Positions 10,154 to 18,222 of a DNA stretch of 64,000 nucleotides are shown here, in pieces (positions within the stretch are counted from its first letter, which is position 1; every line of letters begins with the position of its first letter). Below the pieces are notes generated by a model that searched no databases, was not told where the DNA came from, and worked only from the letters and a program-made list of their open reading frames with translations. The DNA is from Bacteroides luhongzhouii (GTDB lineage: Bacteria > Bacteroidota > Bacteroidia > Bacteroidales > Bacteroidaceae), in the NCBI RefSeq assembly GCF_009193295.2, contig NZ_CP059973.1:4464001-4528000 (forward strand), written 5' to 3'. The position numbers were made by a program, and so were the translations under genes.

Positions 10154-12032
10154 ACGCTTTCCTCCATTGCACTAATTTATGATAAGCCTTCAATCCTAAT
10201 ACACATTTTACACGCTCATCTTTTTCATCCAATAACTCCGAGACAGGAAAAGTTTCTTTCTTCATTCGCTCTTGCAAATAATTTGCCCACAAGCACAACT
10301 GTTCCCAGTGTACATCAGCATAACCGAAATCTTGTTCCGCTTCTACAACAGCAGTAGTCATCATCAGCATATTGGCAGCAGCTTCTACAGCACAGTCCTC
10401 CAATTTTATCTGTTTTGCGGCAATAGGATACAGACCAATATCGTATGGAGGATATTTTTTATTCCAATGAAAATCCTCGCAATATTTAAATAGGGGATCT
10501 AATAAACCTTTCATCCAGTCAATGCGACCAAAAAAAGACAAAACCGGAAAAGTCTTATAAGTCTCCCTAACGTTACTCAAAGTGTCACCAAAACAAAACA
10601 TTATTTTATCCGGAGACAACACAAACCGATGGGAAGAAACAAAAGCACGATAAGAAGAAAGTATCCGTTCGACAAAAGCTTGATCCTCCGTCCGCAATGC
10701 CTTCACTCTCCATCGATAATCTGATTGATTACATTCCTCTTGAAACTCTTGATACCTGTCTCCAATAGATTTTATTAATTCTTTTATCTCCCCTCTTCCA
10801 TCTTTATTCCAAAGAGAGCATAAACTCTCACCCTCATATTGTAAAGTCTGTCCTTCTTCATATCCTAGTAATAATACACCCTTATTTTCATTTCCTGCAC
10901 ACAGATTTTGAGAGAAGATAGCATGACCGCCTTCCCACAAAAAAGTTGTCTCATCTGAAGAGACAGCTAAATACAAACTATCAGACTTGACAAAACGCCA
11001 GTCTTGTTCAACCCAATTATCAACCTTGCCTTTACCAAACAACCATTTCATATCTACATCAAACATAATTTCTACATTATGTTGTTTTTTATCTTCCGAG
11101 TGAATATGATAAGTAAAAAATCCGACAGGCCATCCTGTCAAATTCCACTTTTCCGACAGGGCAGGAGAAACAAAATCAATCCGAAGTTCCACATCCCCAC
11201 ATTGAAAAGCATAATGAGTCTGTGTAGTTTGCACATCCATTTGTTTCAATATAGCGAGCTCCGCATCAGCATAAGTTTTATTTTCGACATACAAACCAAA
11301 ATCCAATAAGGCAAGTCCTCCTGTATTACGGCCGTATGCAGCTAAAACATTATCCCCTTCAACTATTTGGGAGACAGTCTCATTTGTCAATAGCCGACAC
11401 TCTGTTTGATCAATACAATAATCTTTTCCAAACAGATATTTCCCATTGCAATAAAGCTTCATTTGATCATCACATATATAACGTATATAAACTTTTCGCT
11501 CTTTCAAATCTTTTTTATCATCAATCCTGATATGTCTGCGGATATATATATTTTCCGATCCCCATGCGGTGTGAACCGGATATTTTCCTTTCAATAATCC
11601 AAAAGCTCCATTGCCCTCATTCCACAAAGAATCATCATATTCACTCTTCTCCCAGTCTTCACCGGGAAATAAATAAGAATATTTTCCCTGCCATCCGAGA
11701 CTATCATCTGAAAGAGGAACTAAAGGAGAGATGCGCATAGAATCTCCTCCCATAAAACGGTAAGCTTTGCCGTCTACCCGCAAGATACCCGTTATCGGAA
11801 ATATTTTCCCGGATCTCAAACGTGGATAACACTTATTAATTGTATCTCCTGTGACGCTGATAGAAAAATCCGGAGCAAGTGCCAGCAATGTATGTTCGGA
11901 AGGAACTGTGCTGGAAAAAAGCGAAAAGTTTCCGTCCTGATGACAGGAACAGGCACATATAAGAACCATAATACCTGAAAGCATGATGCCTCTCCTTGGT
12001 CCGATAATCCTGATATGTGTCTTTATTTCCAT
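10146..12032 (-). CDS. GtaA-like (DUF4964/DUF5127/DUF4965) lipoprotein, shortened
   Basis: A 628-residue divergent relative of the glutaminase A (GtaA) family common in Bacteroides. Matching blocks occur in the family's order: a DUF4964-like segment (about residues 45-100, ending GILRVDGKAYRFMG), a galactose-binding-like sandwich (about 110-235), a DUF5127-like segment (about 250-450, SPALSEKWNLTGWPVGFFTY), and a DUF4965-like helical region (about 460-628, PYDIGLYPIAAKQI and AANMLMMTTAV). The usual C-terminal DUF1793 part is missing, so enzymatic activity is doubtful. The N-terminus has a hydrophobic stretch with cysteines (VLICACSC), consistent with a lipoprotein. It overlaps the transglutaminase gene by 10 bp and lepB by 8 bp. 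Confidence 0.75.
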   Translation of the reverse strand: MEIKTHIRIIGPRRGIMLSGIMVLICACSCHQDGNFSLFSSTVPSEHTLLALAPDFSISVTGDTINKCYPRLRSGKIFPITGILRVDGKAYRFMGGDSMRISPLVPLSDDSLGWQGKYSYLFPGEDWEKSEYDDSLWNEGNGAFGLLKGKYPVHTAWGSENIYIRRHIRIDDKKDLKERKVYIRYICDDQMKLYCNGKYLFGKDYCIDQTECRLLTNETVSQIVEGDNVLAAYGRNTGGLALLDFGLYVENKTYADAELAILKQMDVQTTQTHYAFQCGDVELRIDFVSPALSEKWNLTGWPVGFFTYHIHSEDKKQHNVEIMFDVDMKWLFGKGKVDNWVEQDWRFVKSDSLYLAVSSDETTFLWEGGHAIFSQNLCAGNENKGVLLLGYEEGQTLQYEGESLCSLWNKDGRGEIKELIKSIGDRYQEFQEECNQSDYRWRVKALRTEDQAFVERILSSYRAFVSSHRFVLSPDKIMFCFGDTLSNVRETYKTFPVLSFFGRIDWMKGLLDPLFKYCEDFHWNKKYPPYDIGLYPIAAKQIKLEDCAVEAAANMLMMTTAVVEAEQDFGYADVHWEQLCLWANYLQERMKKETFPVSELLDEKDERVKCVLGLKAYHKLVQWRKAYE

Positions 12033-14035
12033 TGTTGAGTTTCGTTTTCATAAATAAAGATTCTCTCGTCCACTCCACGTGTGTAGTTACGCAGAAACAA
12101 GAGTGCGTTTTCCGGAACATCCCGAAAAACCAAAGAATCAGCAGTTGCCTTGATTTTACCAGCAGATTTCCAGTCCCGATCACAATAAAACAATTCATAG
12201 GAATCACCCGGACGAACATAGTTATCTCCATTGCGAGGAGTATAGATTATACGGTCTATCTGCATCTTTCTACCCAAGTCAAGTCCCGTCCATCCTCCGG
12301 TAGGTTCGGAATAATCAAAGGAAGTCCACGTTTTCCCATCAAAGGCATTGGTATACTCATGCTTTCCGTCATGTCCCCAACATCCGGGAGTTCCCATTAC
12401 CTTTCCTGACAAAGCCATAGTATCACTCTTCCCGTAAAAAGAGATTTCCGCCACATCACAATGCCCATTGGGAGGACCGACATACCTGATATAACGGTAC
12501 TCCTTATCCGACCAACTACAGACAGCCGTATTTAAGCGGCTAGGTTTATTTTGTATAATAAACAAAGTATCCTTTTCCGAAAAATCCGACCGGTTGCTTC
12601 CTTCGAAAACACCTCCTATCATCCGCTCTCTTACCAAATCTTCGACTTCTATATTACTTTTAGCATATAATACTACATCTTGCTTCTTTTCTCCAATTGA
12701 ATAATAGTAGGGAACGTTAGTTTCTCTATCCATATAGAAAGGATCGGTCAAAAAACATAGTGCACCATCCTCATAAGTAGCAACTCTCATGACTGCACCA
12801 TTACGAACATATCGGAAAGCCAAATGACCGGCATCATAAACTGTCCAATCAACCGGAACCCAATGATCCCTATTACTAGCACATAAATAAGCAATTCTCC
12901 CACTCCTTTCATTTTTATATTGCTTTTCTAAAGGGATAATCAATTCTTTTTGATATGAATACGCATAATCAAAAGTAACATCTTTAAACTTAGGAATACG
13001 CCAAAATGAATACACTTCTTCTCCATATTGTGCCATCTGCTTGTGTAACTCCCTATTCACACTAAAAGTATTTCTGTATATTTTGGCGGCTCCCTCCCAT
13101 TGATACAGGAAACATTTGCGAACATGTATCAAATTTGTCATAAAGTCAGATATATATCCTTCTCCATTTTTATCCCAAAGCATTACCCAAAAGTGACCAG
13201 CATTGTCATTACCACGTGCAGGCAAGTAATCTATCGCGCAAGGAATGCCTAAAGCACGGAATAAGTAGATGGCAAAATCCGTCAACTCTCTGCAACTGCC
13301 AGACTGATATTGTACAAATTCAGGTCCTATATGTCCGAAAGAGAAAGGAGCGATAGAAGTAAAATAAGTATTTTTATCCGGTAACCTAGCCATCAGATAT
13401 CTGGCTGCCACTAATGGATCTTCTTTATCTAAAGTGTCAGACATTCGCAATGAATCCAGCAACGAATTATATTTTTCATAATACATCTCCCGCCAATATA
13501 CCAATGGCTCATCATCAATTCGATAAGGTAAAAGATACTCACAGAAAGATTCAAATGAAATATTCTTTCCCCATGGTTGCTCCTGCCAGACTTTAAATGC
13601 CCAATCAATATTATGACACAGATAAGCAGAATCTATTTCCATTATATCACGTTTATTCTTAAAGGTCTGCATGGGGCCAAATACTTTTTTTACCGAGTCT
13701 GCAACTTGTTCCGGTGTTTTTCCAAAACTTGGCTTTAGCCAAGCATAATAAGATTTATAATTTTCTAATTGTTCTCCGTCAGAATAAAAATAAAAAGGCA
13801 TATTTTCAATTAAAAAACAAGCCGCTTTGTATTTCAGGCTATCAGTAGGGTTCATTTGGTAGCAACATAGAACTTTCTCCAATTCATTCCTATTCTTTCC
13901 AGCAAATTGTAAAGCCAACTCAAGAGAAGGCTCTGTTTTTTCTCCTGAGAAATAGTGTTCTATCCCCCACCATCCTAACAAGAGAAGTAGCAAAACAAGA
14001 ATAAATTGAATATGTACTTTGCATTTCTCCATCAT
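12023..14035 (-). CDS. Transglutaminase-like protein with C-terminal F5/8 type C (discoidin-like) domain
   Basis: A 670-residue protein anchored by one N-terminal helix (residues 9-26) and otherwise periplasmic or exported. A transglutaminase-core fold is seen at about residues 235-305, with the catalytic triad candidates Cys248 (SGSCRELTDF), His281 (AGHFWVMLW) and Asp297 (ISDF). The last 150 residues resemble a discoidin/F5-8C sandwich (NAFDGKTWTSFDYSEPTGGW). Such cores can act as cysteine proteases, peptide cross-linkers or N-glycan amidases; the substrate is not determinable here. The gene starts 3 bp after the thioredoxin-DUF1573 gene, and its stop overlaps the next start, so it is firmly in the operon. 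Confidence 0.85.
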   Translation of the reverse strand: MMEKCKVHIQFILVLLLLLLGWWGIEHYFSGEKTEPSLELALQFAGKNRNELEKVLCCYQMNPTDSLKYKAACFLIENMPFYFYSDGEQLENYKSYYAWLKPSFGKTPEQVADSVKKVFGPMQTFKNKRDIMEIDSAYLCHNIDWAFKVWQEQPWGKNISFESFCEYLLPYRIDDEPLVYWREMYYEKYNSLLDSLRMSDTLDKEDPLVAARYLMARLPDKNTYFTSIAPFSFGHIGPEFVQYQSGSCRELTDFAIYLFRALGIPCAIDYLPARGNDNAGHFWVMLWDKNGEGYISDFMTNLIHVRKCFLYQWEGAAKIYRNTFSVNRELHKQMAQYGEEVYSFWRIPKFKDVTFDYAYSYQKELIIPLEKQYKNERSGRIAYLCASNRDHWVPVDWTVYDAGHLAFRYVRNGAVMRVATYEDGALCFLTDPFYMDRETNVPYYYSIGEKKQDVVLYAKSNIEVEDLVRERMIGGVFEGSNRSDFSEKDTLFIIQNKPSRLNTAVCSWSDKEYRYIRYVGPPNGHCDVAEISFYGKSDTMALSGKVMGTPGCWGHDGKHEYTNAFDGKTWTSFDYSEPTGGWTGLDLGRKMQIDRIIYTPRNGDNYVRPGDSYELFYCDRDWKSAGKIKATADSLVFRDVPENALLFLRNYTRGVDERIFIYENETQQWK

Positions 14036-14038
14036 AAT

Positions 14039-14926
14039 TTAATCTGATTCTGCATTACCCGATATCTTCAACTGAATAGGAGAATCTTTTCCATTAAAAT
14101 ACACAGTAATTGTCTTACTAAAATATTCAGGATGTTCCGCTACATACTTTACTTTTAAGATTAAATTTCCCCTCGGTTGTACTGGCGCTTTAGGATATTC
14201 TACAGTTGTACATCCACAAGAAGTAATTACATTATCCACCACCAATAGGTCTTGTCCAATATTCGTCAACCTGAATTCACAAAATTTTTGTTTCTTCCAA
14301 TTAAACGCTCCCCAATCCATAGACCTTTTATCTACCATAATTTTTGTTTGTTTTCTTTTCTCCAACACCAAATTCTGCTCTGCGCCAAGAATTATATTCA
14401 TATATAATTCTTTTATTCTAGAGTTATGCATCGGATTACCTATAGCCAAAACTTTATTATCCTCATCTAACAAAAATGTTTGCAACAATGCATTAGAAGG
14501 AAAATGATTCAACTTATTAAGAGAATTATTCCTGTCTATGCAAACCGGAACATCAAATTTTTGTCCACATAGGAGCAGCAATAAATCTTTTATATCTTTA
14601 GGGTGTATAAAAAATAAAAAAGAAACTTTGTTTTCTGATATCGAATCTACCTCTGTCATCCATTCCATCCATTGCGATAATCTCAAGTTACACCCCATGC
14701 ATCCTATAGAATCGGCATAAATCAGAATTTTATATTTATTTTCAGGTACTGAACTATACACAGAATCCTTACCCAAACGAGTAAAAATATAACCATCATC
14801 AAATTTTATTTCTCTATTAATCCATTCCTCAACCATATTAGTGATTTCAACATTTGTTTTCTTTTGACATGAATGAAGCCCCATTAATACAGCAAACAAA
14901 TTCATATATAATATAACTTTAAGCAT
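14039..14926 (-). CDS. Lipoprotein with thioredoxin-like domain (CxxC) fused to DUF1573
   Basis: A 295-residue predicted lipoprotein (lipobox GLHSC, Cys20). Residues about 55-180 look like a thioredoxin fold: a beta strand followed by Cys76-x-x-Cys79 (GCMGCN), and a cis-proline-like site near Pro143 (HFPSNA), then DEDNKVLAIGNP as the usual terminal strand turn. Residues about 200-295 are a DUF1573 domain with its hallmark SCGC at 236-239. The redox half suggests a thiol-disulfide role outside the inner membrane. The NVEALA peptides encoded upstream all carry C-x6/7-C pairs, so they are plausible partners (inference). An 89-bp gap without a GC-rich hairpin separates it from the DUF4221 gene. 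Confidence 0.82.
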   Translation of the reverse strand: MLKVILYMNLFAVLMGLHSCQKKTNVEITNMVEEWINREIKFDDGYIFTRLGKDSVYSSVPENKYKILIYADSIGCMGCNLRLSQWMEWMTEVDSISENKVSFLFFIHPKDIKDLLLLLCGQKFDVPVCIDRNNSLNKLNHFPSNALLQTFLLDEDNKVLAIGNPMHNSRIKELYMNIILGAEQNLVLEKRKQTKIMVDKRSMDWGAFNWKKQKFCEFRLTNIGQDLLVVDNVITSCGCTTVEYPKAPVQPRGNLILKVKYVAEHPEYFSKTITVYFNGKDSPIQLKISGNAESD

Positions 14927-15015
14927 ACTCTTAATTAATAATGATTATTGATAGAACAACAATAAAAGAGAACAAAGTCTCAATCCTATTTAAAGCCAAT
15001 CTGTACCAATTCACT

Positions 15016-16161
15016 TTATTCTGGAAAAATCATATCTATGGTTAAATCATCAGTATTATTCTTATTATCTAAAATATTATCAACAAAAAAAGCTATACCA
15101 CCATAGGCTGCACTCCAACCAGTAAAAGGGCTATATCTACAATTCGATAATTTCACTTCACCGATTTTTTCCATATATTCATCAAATAGCATCAAATATA
15201 AATCACGTTCATTGATAAGTTTTTCCATTCCTTTCTTCTCATCGAAATCAACTTTGTCAGCATGTAGACGAACGTACATTTTATATTTAGGCAAATACAT
15301 GACGTCATAAAAATGAGGGTTTTCGAGCCAATGTTTTTCCAAAGTGGCATAGTCTCCGGTAGTCGTACATTTCTCAATTATATTGGAAGTATAACGGCTG
15401 TCTGCCAGTATGTATTTCCGTTCGTTTGTTTTTATGTTCAATGTATAAATAGAAGATTCGACAGGATAATTATATACTATATTTTCACCGACAAAATTAA
15501 CATTGGGGAAATTAATATATGCATATCCTTTACTCATATCAGGAACGATCTTAGATGACGATAATTGATAAGTTGTTATTGCCTTGTCTTTATCTGTAAA
15601 AATTTCTTTTACAACAAAAGTGTCAGAAGCTGTGTTTTTTGCCAAAAACATTAGTGAATGCCGAGAGGTATTATAAAACAAATGGGAAGTGAACATTGCA
15701 TAATTGGTATTTATCAACAACTGTTCTTGTTCCTCCAAATATTTCTTCAAATCAATGGTTCTTTTTATCATTCCCACACTATCAATCAAGAAAGCACGTT
15801 CTGACTCATCAGATATCCATATAGAATCTAACGATTGTACATATATTCCTGACAGACGAACAATAGCATCAGGACCATCTCCTGGCAATATAATCTGAGT
15901 TACTGATTTAGATTGCAAATTCATGCAGTCTAAAGAATGTGATCGATAATTATAACCAATCAAGTAGTCCGTTGAATCAACGTGAACAGACGAAGACAGA
16001 TAATATGATTTTAATTGCAAAATATCTTGTGGAGGAAATTTAATTTCCTCCACTTCTATTGTAACTTTATCATTATTATCATCCTTTTTCTCTGTTCTTT
16101 GTCCTGTGCATGATACAAAAGTCATACACAACATCAGAAAAAGAATTTTTAAATATGACAT
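15016..16161 (-). CDS. DUF4221-family beta-propeller-like lipoprotein
   Basis: Predicted lipoprotein of about 381 residues, starting at the ATG that gives MSYLKILFLMLCMTFVSC (lipobox FVSC); an upstream in-frame start would lie inside the preceding NVEALA gene and adds ten non-signal residues. The body consists of beta-rich repeats (DYLIGYNYRSHSLDCMNL; LSGIYVQSLDSIWIS) typical of the Bacteroidales DUF4221 family, which is structurally a propeller-like family of unknown function. It begins 5 bp after the stop of NVEALA peptide 1, so the pair is translationally coupled, as seen for the other peptide-propeller pairs in this locus. Confidence 0.82.
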   Translation of the reverse strand: MSYLKILFLMLCMTFVSCTGQRTEKKDDNNDKVTIEVEEIKFPPQDILQLKSYYLSSSVHVDSTDYLIGYNYRSHSLDCMNLQSKSVTQIILPGDGPDAIVRLSGIYVQSLDSIWISDESERAFLIDSVGMIKRTIDLKKYLEEQEQLLINTNYAMFTSHLFYNTSRHSLMFLAKNTASDTFVVKEIFTDKDKAITTYQLSSSKIVPDMSKGYAYINFPNVNFVGENIVYNYPVESSIYTLNIKTNERKYILADSRYTSNIIEKCTTTGDYATLEKHWLENPHFYDVMYLPKYKMYVRLHADKVDFDEKKGMEKLINERDLYLMLFDEYMEKIGEVKLSNCRYSPFTGWSAAYGGIAFFVDNILDNKNNTDDLTIDMIFPE

Positions 16162-16166
16162 AATAA

Positions 16167-16415
16167 TTAACAATAAGTTAAATGTGCACATCTACTATCA
16201 CTATCATATACCGTAGAACCACACTCTGCACCTGCATGAGTAGGACATGGACGCAAATAATATGGCCCCCCAGTTTCTCCTCCCCATGCAAAAGCTTCTA
16301 CATTAGCCAAAGCCAAATCTGACAATTTTGATTCATTCTGTGATATATAAACATTGTATCCCGCCACTATTGTAACTACAGCTACAACTACCATACTTAA
16401 TAATTTCCTTTTCAT
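16167..16415 (-). CDS. NVEALA-domain prepeptide 1 (four cysteines in the mature part)
   Basis: An 82-residue member of the Bacteroides NVEALA family. Basic start MKRK, hydrophobic segment at about 6-20, a polar spacer, then LSDLALANVEAFA (family motif, residues about 31-43). The following 39 residues are glycine/cysteine rich with four cysteines, including C-x7-C (CPTHAGAEC), and end in a cysteine. If cut after the AFA the product is a small disulfide-capable peptide. The family function is unknown. A 74-bp conserved leader block lies 41 bp upstream and is shared with peptide 2. The DUF4221 propeller gene follows after 5 bp. Confidence 0.9.
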   Translation of the reverse strand: MKRKLLSMVVVAVVTIVAGYNVYISQNESKLSDLALANVEAFAWGGETGGPYYLRPCPTHAGAECGSTVYDSDSRCAHLTYC

Positions 16416-16456
16416 ATTTAATTCTTTATATTAGTAAATAAACTTTCATCTTTTCC

Positions 16457-16530
16457 GTATCTATCCTTTCAACAGAGTAGCAATAGTTTGTTACATTAAC
16501 TTTTTATTCTTATGTTTACATCCGAATAAC
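16457..16530 (-). promoter_or_regulatory. Conserved leader block, copy 1 (upstream of NVEALA peptide 1)
   Basis: A 74-bp noncoding block that aligns with 18009-18082 with about nine or ten mismatches. It ends 41 bp before the peptide-1 ATG; copy 2 ends 40 bp before the peptide-2 ATG. The roughly 40 bp between block and start are not conserved, which argues that the block itself is under constraint. No TAnnTTTG box is seen in it, so it may be an operator, an unusual promoter or an RNA element. Confidence 0.7.
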
Positions 16531-16553
16531 TTGCCCCTTCGACATTTATTTAG

Positions 16554-17606
16554 TTATTGCCATTGTGGCAATGGAAACTGCACAAGAACCGGATCTAAAT
16601 CGTAAGCAATAGCATACATTGTTTTTCCGTCTTCTGCCAAACATATTTTCCCTAATATTTTATCACTCTTGAGCATCGCTATTTTATTACCACTCCACGT
16701 GTACACATATATCATATTTCCCGAAAATGAAGCCAAAGCATCTTGACGAAAGTTTTTTCCAGAATACAGTACATATACATAGTTTTCCGAACAAGTAGCA
16801 CATAAATAATTTATTGGTGAATCCTTCGAAACCCCTGAATAAACTGTCGGACTATTTCTATACTCATAGTCTGGATAAGTGAGAATAGTCTCTTTTAGCA
16901 AATGCACCGAATCGTTTTCTAATTGATAGAAAGACAATATATCCGCTGACAAAAGAGAAGCGATAAATTTCGTTTTAGAAGGAGAAGCCGCTATACCAAA
17001 CATATAAGCCTGTGAACGAACAATACCAGACACTTTCTTTTCATCCTCATCCCTGTAAGGCCATTCTCCAAATGTATTATGTACCTGTCCACCTGAATCC
17101 AGCACACAATACCTATATTTTTCATAAATACCAGGAGCTATAAACTTTCCGTTAGCCATAGGATGAACCTCAAGTGGTAATCCACTATCAACACGAAAAG
17201 TGGGGATAAATCGTACACCATCACCCGTTATTGAATTAGTATAATAAAACGTTTTTTTATTTATATCGTAAAATGAAAAAGAACTTCCACTGTGTGATTC
17301 TAAAGAAGAAAGTACAGTAAATTCAGAAGGTCCCTGCCCACGTATACCGGCCTTTCCCAAATATTTTCTGGATTTTACATTAAAAAAGAGCAACATGGAG
17401 TCGGACTTAGCATCCATAACCGCCAAAATTGAATCTGATAATGCCATCTCTCTAGGACCTCCTATTATATAATTATCTTCATAAATAATAGGCTGGCAGA
17501 TGATATTTTCCACCCGAATAGTTTCTTGGTTACTTGAACGACAAGATAATAGAAGAAGTATCAATATCCCGCCTAATAGTGGCATTTTATTCTTTGTATC
17601 TATCAT
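16554..17606 (-). CDS. TolB-like / BF3164-type 6-bladed beta-propeller lipoprotein
   Basis: About 350 residues from the ATG at 17606, chosen because it gives a clean lipoprotein signal (hydrophobic core LLGGILILLLLSC). A longer reading beginning with TTG at 17663 adds residues that do not look like a signal. The body is blade-like beta repeats (REMALSDSILAVMDAKSD; SMLLFFNVKSRKYLGKAG; RGQGPSEF), the RGxGPxE turn being typical of Bacteroides 6-bladed propeller lipoproteins of unknown role. Located 131 bp after NVEALA peptide 2 and followed by the copy-1 leader block and NVEALA peptide 1. Confidence 0.85.
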   Translation of the reverse strand: MIDTKNKMPLLGGILILLLLSCRSSNQETIRVENIICQPIIYEDNYIIGGPREMALSDSILAVMDAKSDSMLLFFNVKSRKYLGKAGIRGQGPSEFTVLSSLESHSGSSFSFYDINKKTFYYTNSITGDGVRFIPTFRVDSGLPLEVHPMANGKFIAPGIYEKYRYCVLDSGGQVHNTFGEWPYRDEDEKKVSGIVRSQAYMFGIAASPSKTKFIASLLSADILSFYQLENDSVHLLKETILTYPDYEYRNSPTVYSGVSKDSPINYLCATCSENYVYVLYSGKNFRQDALASFSGNMIYVYTWSGNKIAMLKSDKILGKICLAEDGKTMYAIAYDLDPVLVQFPLPQWQ

Positions 17607-17737
17607 ATCTATATCAATTTTTAAAAGAATCATAGTCGCATCATTTTTGAGAAAACGATCCAACTATGACTCTAATAACTGTTAGTTATTCATTACAGCT
17701 TTCAGTATTAATGAATACTTATCCATATTATGGAATT

Positions 17738-17968
17738 CTACCTCCATCTATATCCCTCAAATACTTCATGATAATAGGAATCGTAGCAAGCCTTCGTTTC
17801 ACCTACACAAATATATGGAATATCAACTTCTGGACTGGCAGCCAATGCTTCCATGTTGGCCAAAGTTAAGTCCGATAACTTCATATTATTTTGTGAAGTA
17901 CATACATTATATCCCGCAACAGTGGCAATAGTAACAATAGCTACAATACCCATTAGTTTCTTTTTCAT
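17738..17968 (-). CDS. NVEALA-domain prepeptide 2
   Basis: A 76-residue NVEALA-family prepeptide: MKKK start, hydrophobic core (about residues 6-20), then KLSDLTLANMEALA with Met replacing Val of the motif. The remaining 33 residues contain a C-x6-C pair (CVGETKAC) and end in an aromatic and basic tail (VFEGYRWR). The leader is close to that of peptide 1, indicating duplication with strong divergence of the mature part, a pattern seen for secreted effectors or signals. Copy 2 of the conserved leader block ends 40 bp upstream. Confidence 0.9.
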   Translation of the reverse strand: MKKKLMGIVAIVTIATVAGYNVCTSQNNMKLSDLTLANMEALAASPEVDIPYICVGETKACYDSYYHEVFEGYRWR

Positions 17969-18008
17969 TCTGTCATTTTTTTAGTTTGTACTTTTTCGTT
18001 TTTCTTCT

Positions 18009-18082
18009 GTATTTATCCTTTCAACAGAATAGTAATAGTTTGCTACATTATTTTTTTATTCTTATGTTTGCATCGGAATCTT
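18009..18082 (-). promoter_or_regulatory. Conserved leader block, copy 2 (upstream of NVEALA peptide 2)
   Basis: Second copy of the 74-bp block at 16457-16530, about 87 percent identical by eye, at the same distance from its peptide start codon. Shared core strings include TATCCTTTCAACAGA and TTATTCTTATGTTT (written on the plus strand). Its upstream side is joined to a strong hairpin at 18095-18153. Confidence 0.7.
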
Positions 18083-18094
18083 TTTTAAAGGTTT

Positions 18095-18153
18095 AGGAGC
18101 AGGTGATATGTAAGCAAATCCTGCAAGATGAACAAACTCATCATTCTGCTCCT
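18095..18153 (-). promoter_or_regulatory. Candidate attenuator: alternative hairpins in the peptide-2 leader
   Basis: On the plus strand AGGAGCAG (18095-18102) is complementary to CTGCTCCT (18146-18153), enclosing a small nested hairpin GATGA/TCATC (18127-18142). The bases 18099-18103 (GCAGG) can alternatively pair with CCTGC at 18120-18124. The two pairings exclude each other, as in transcription attenuators, but no U-tract of classic terminator type directly follows the long stem. Confidence 0.4.
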
Positions 18154-18222
18154 TTTAATCAAGTTAATTATCTCATTCAGCCAAAGTAAAAGCATTACAA
18201 ATATATTTTTTACCGTTTTCTA

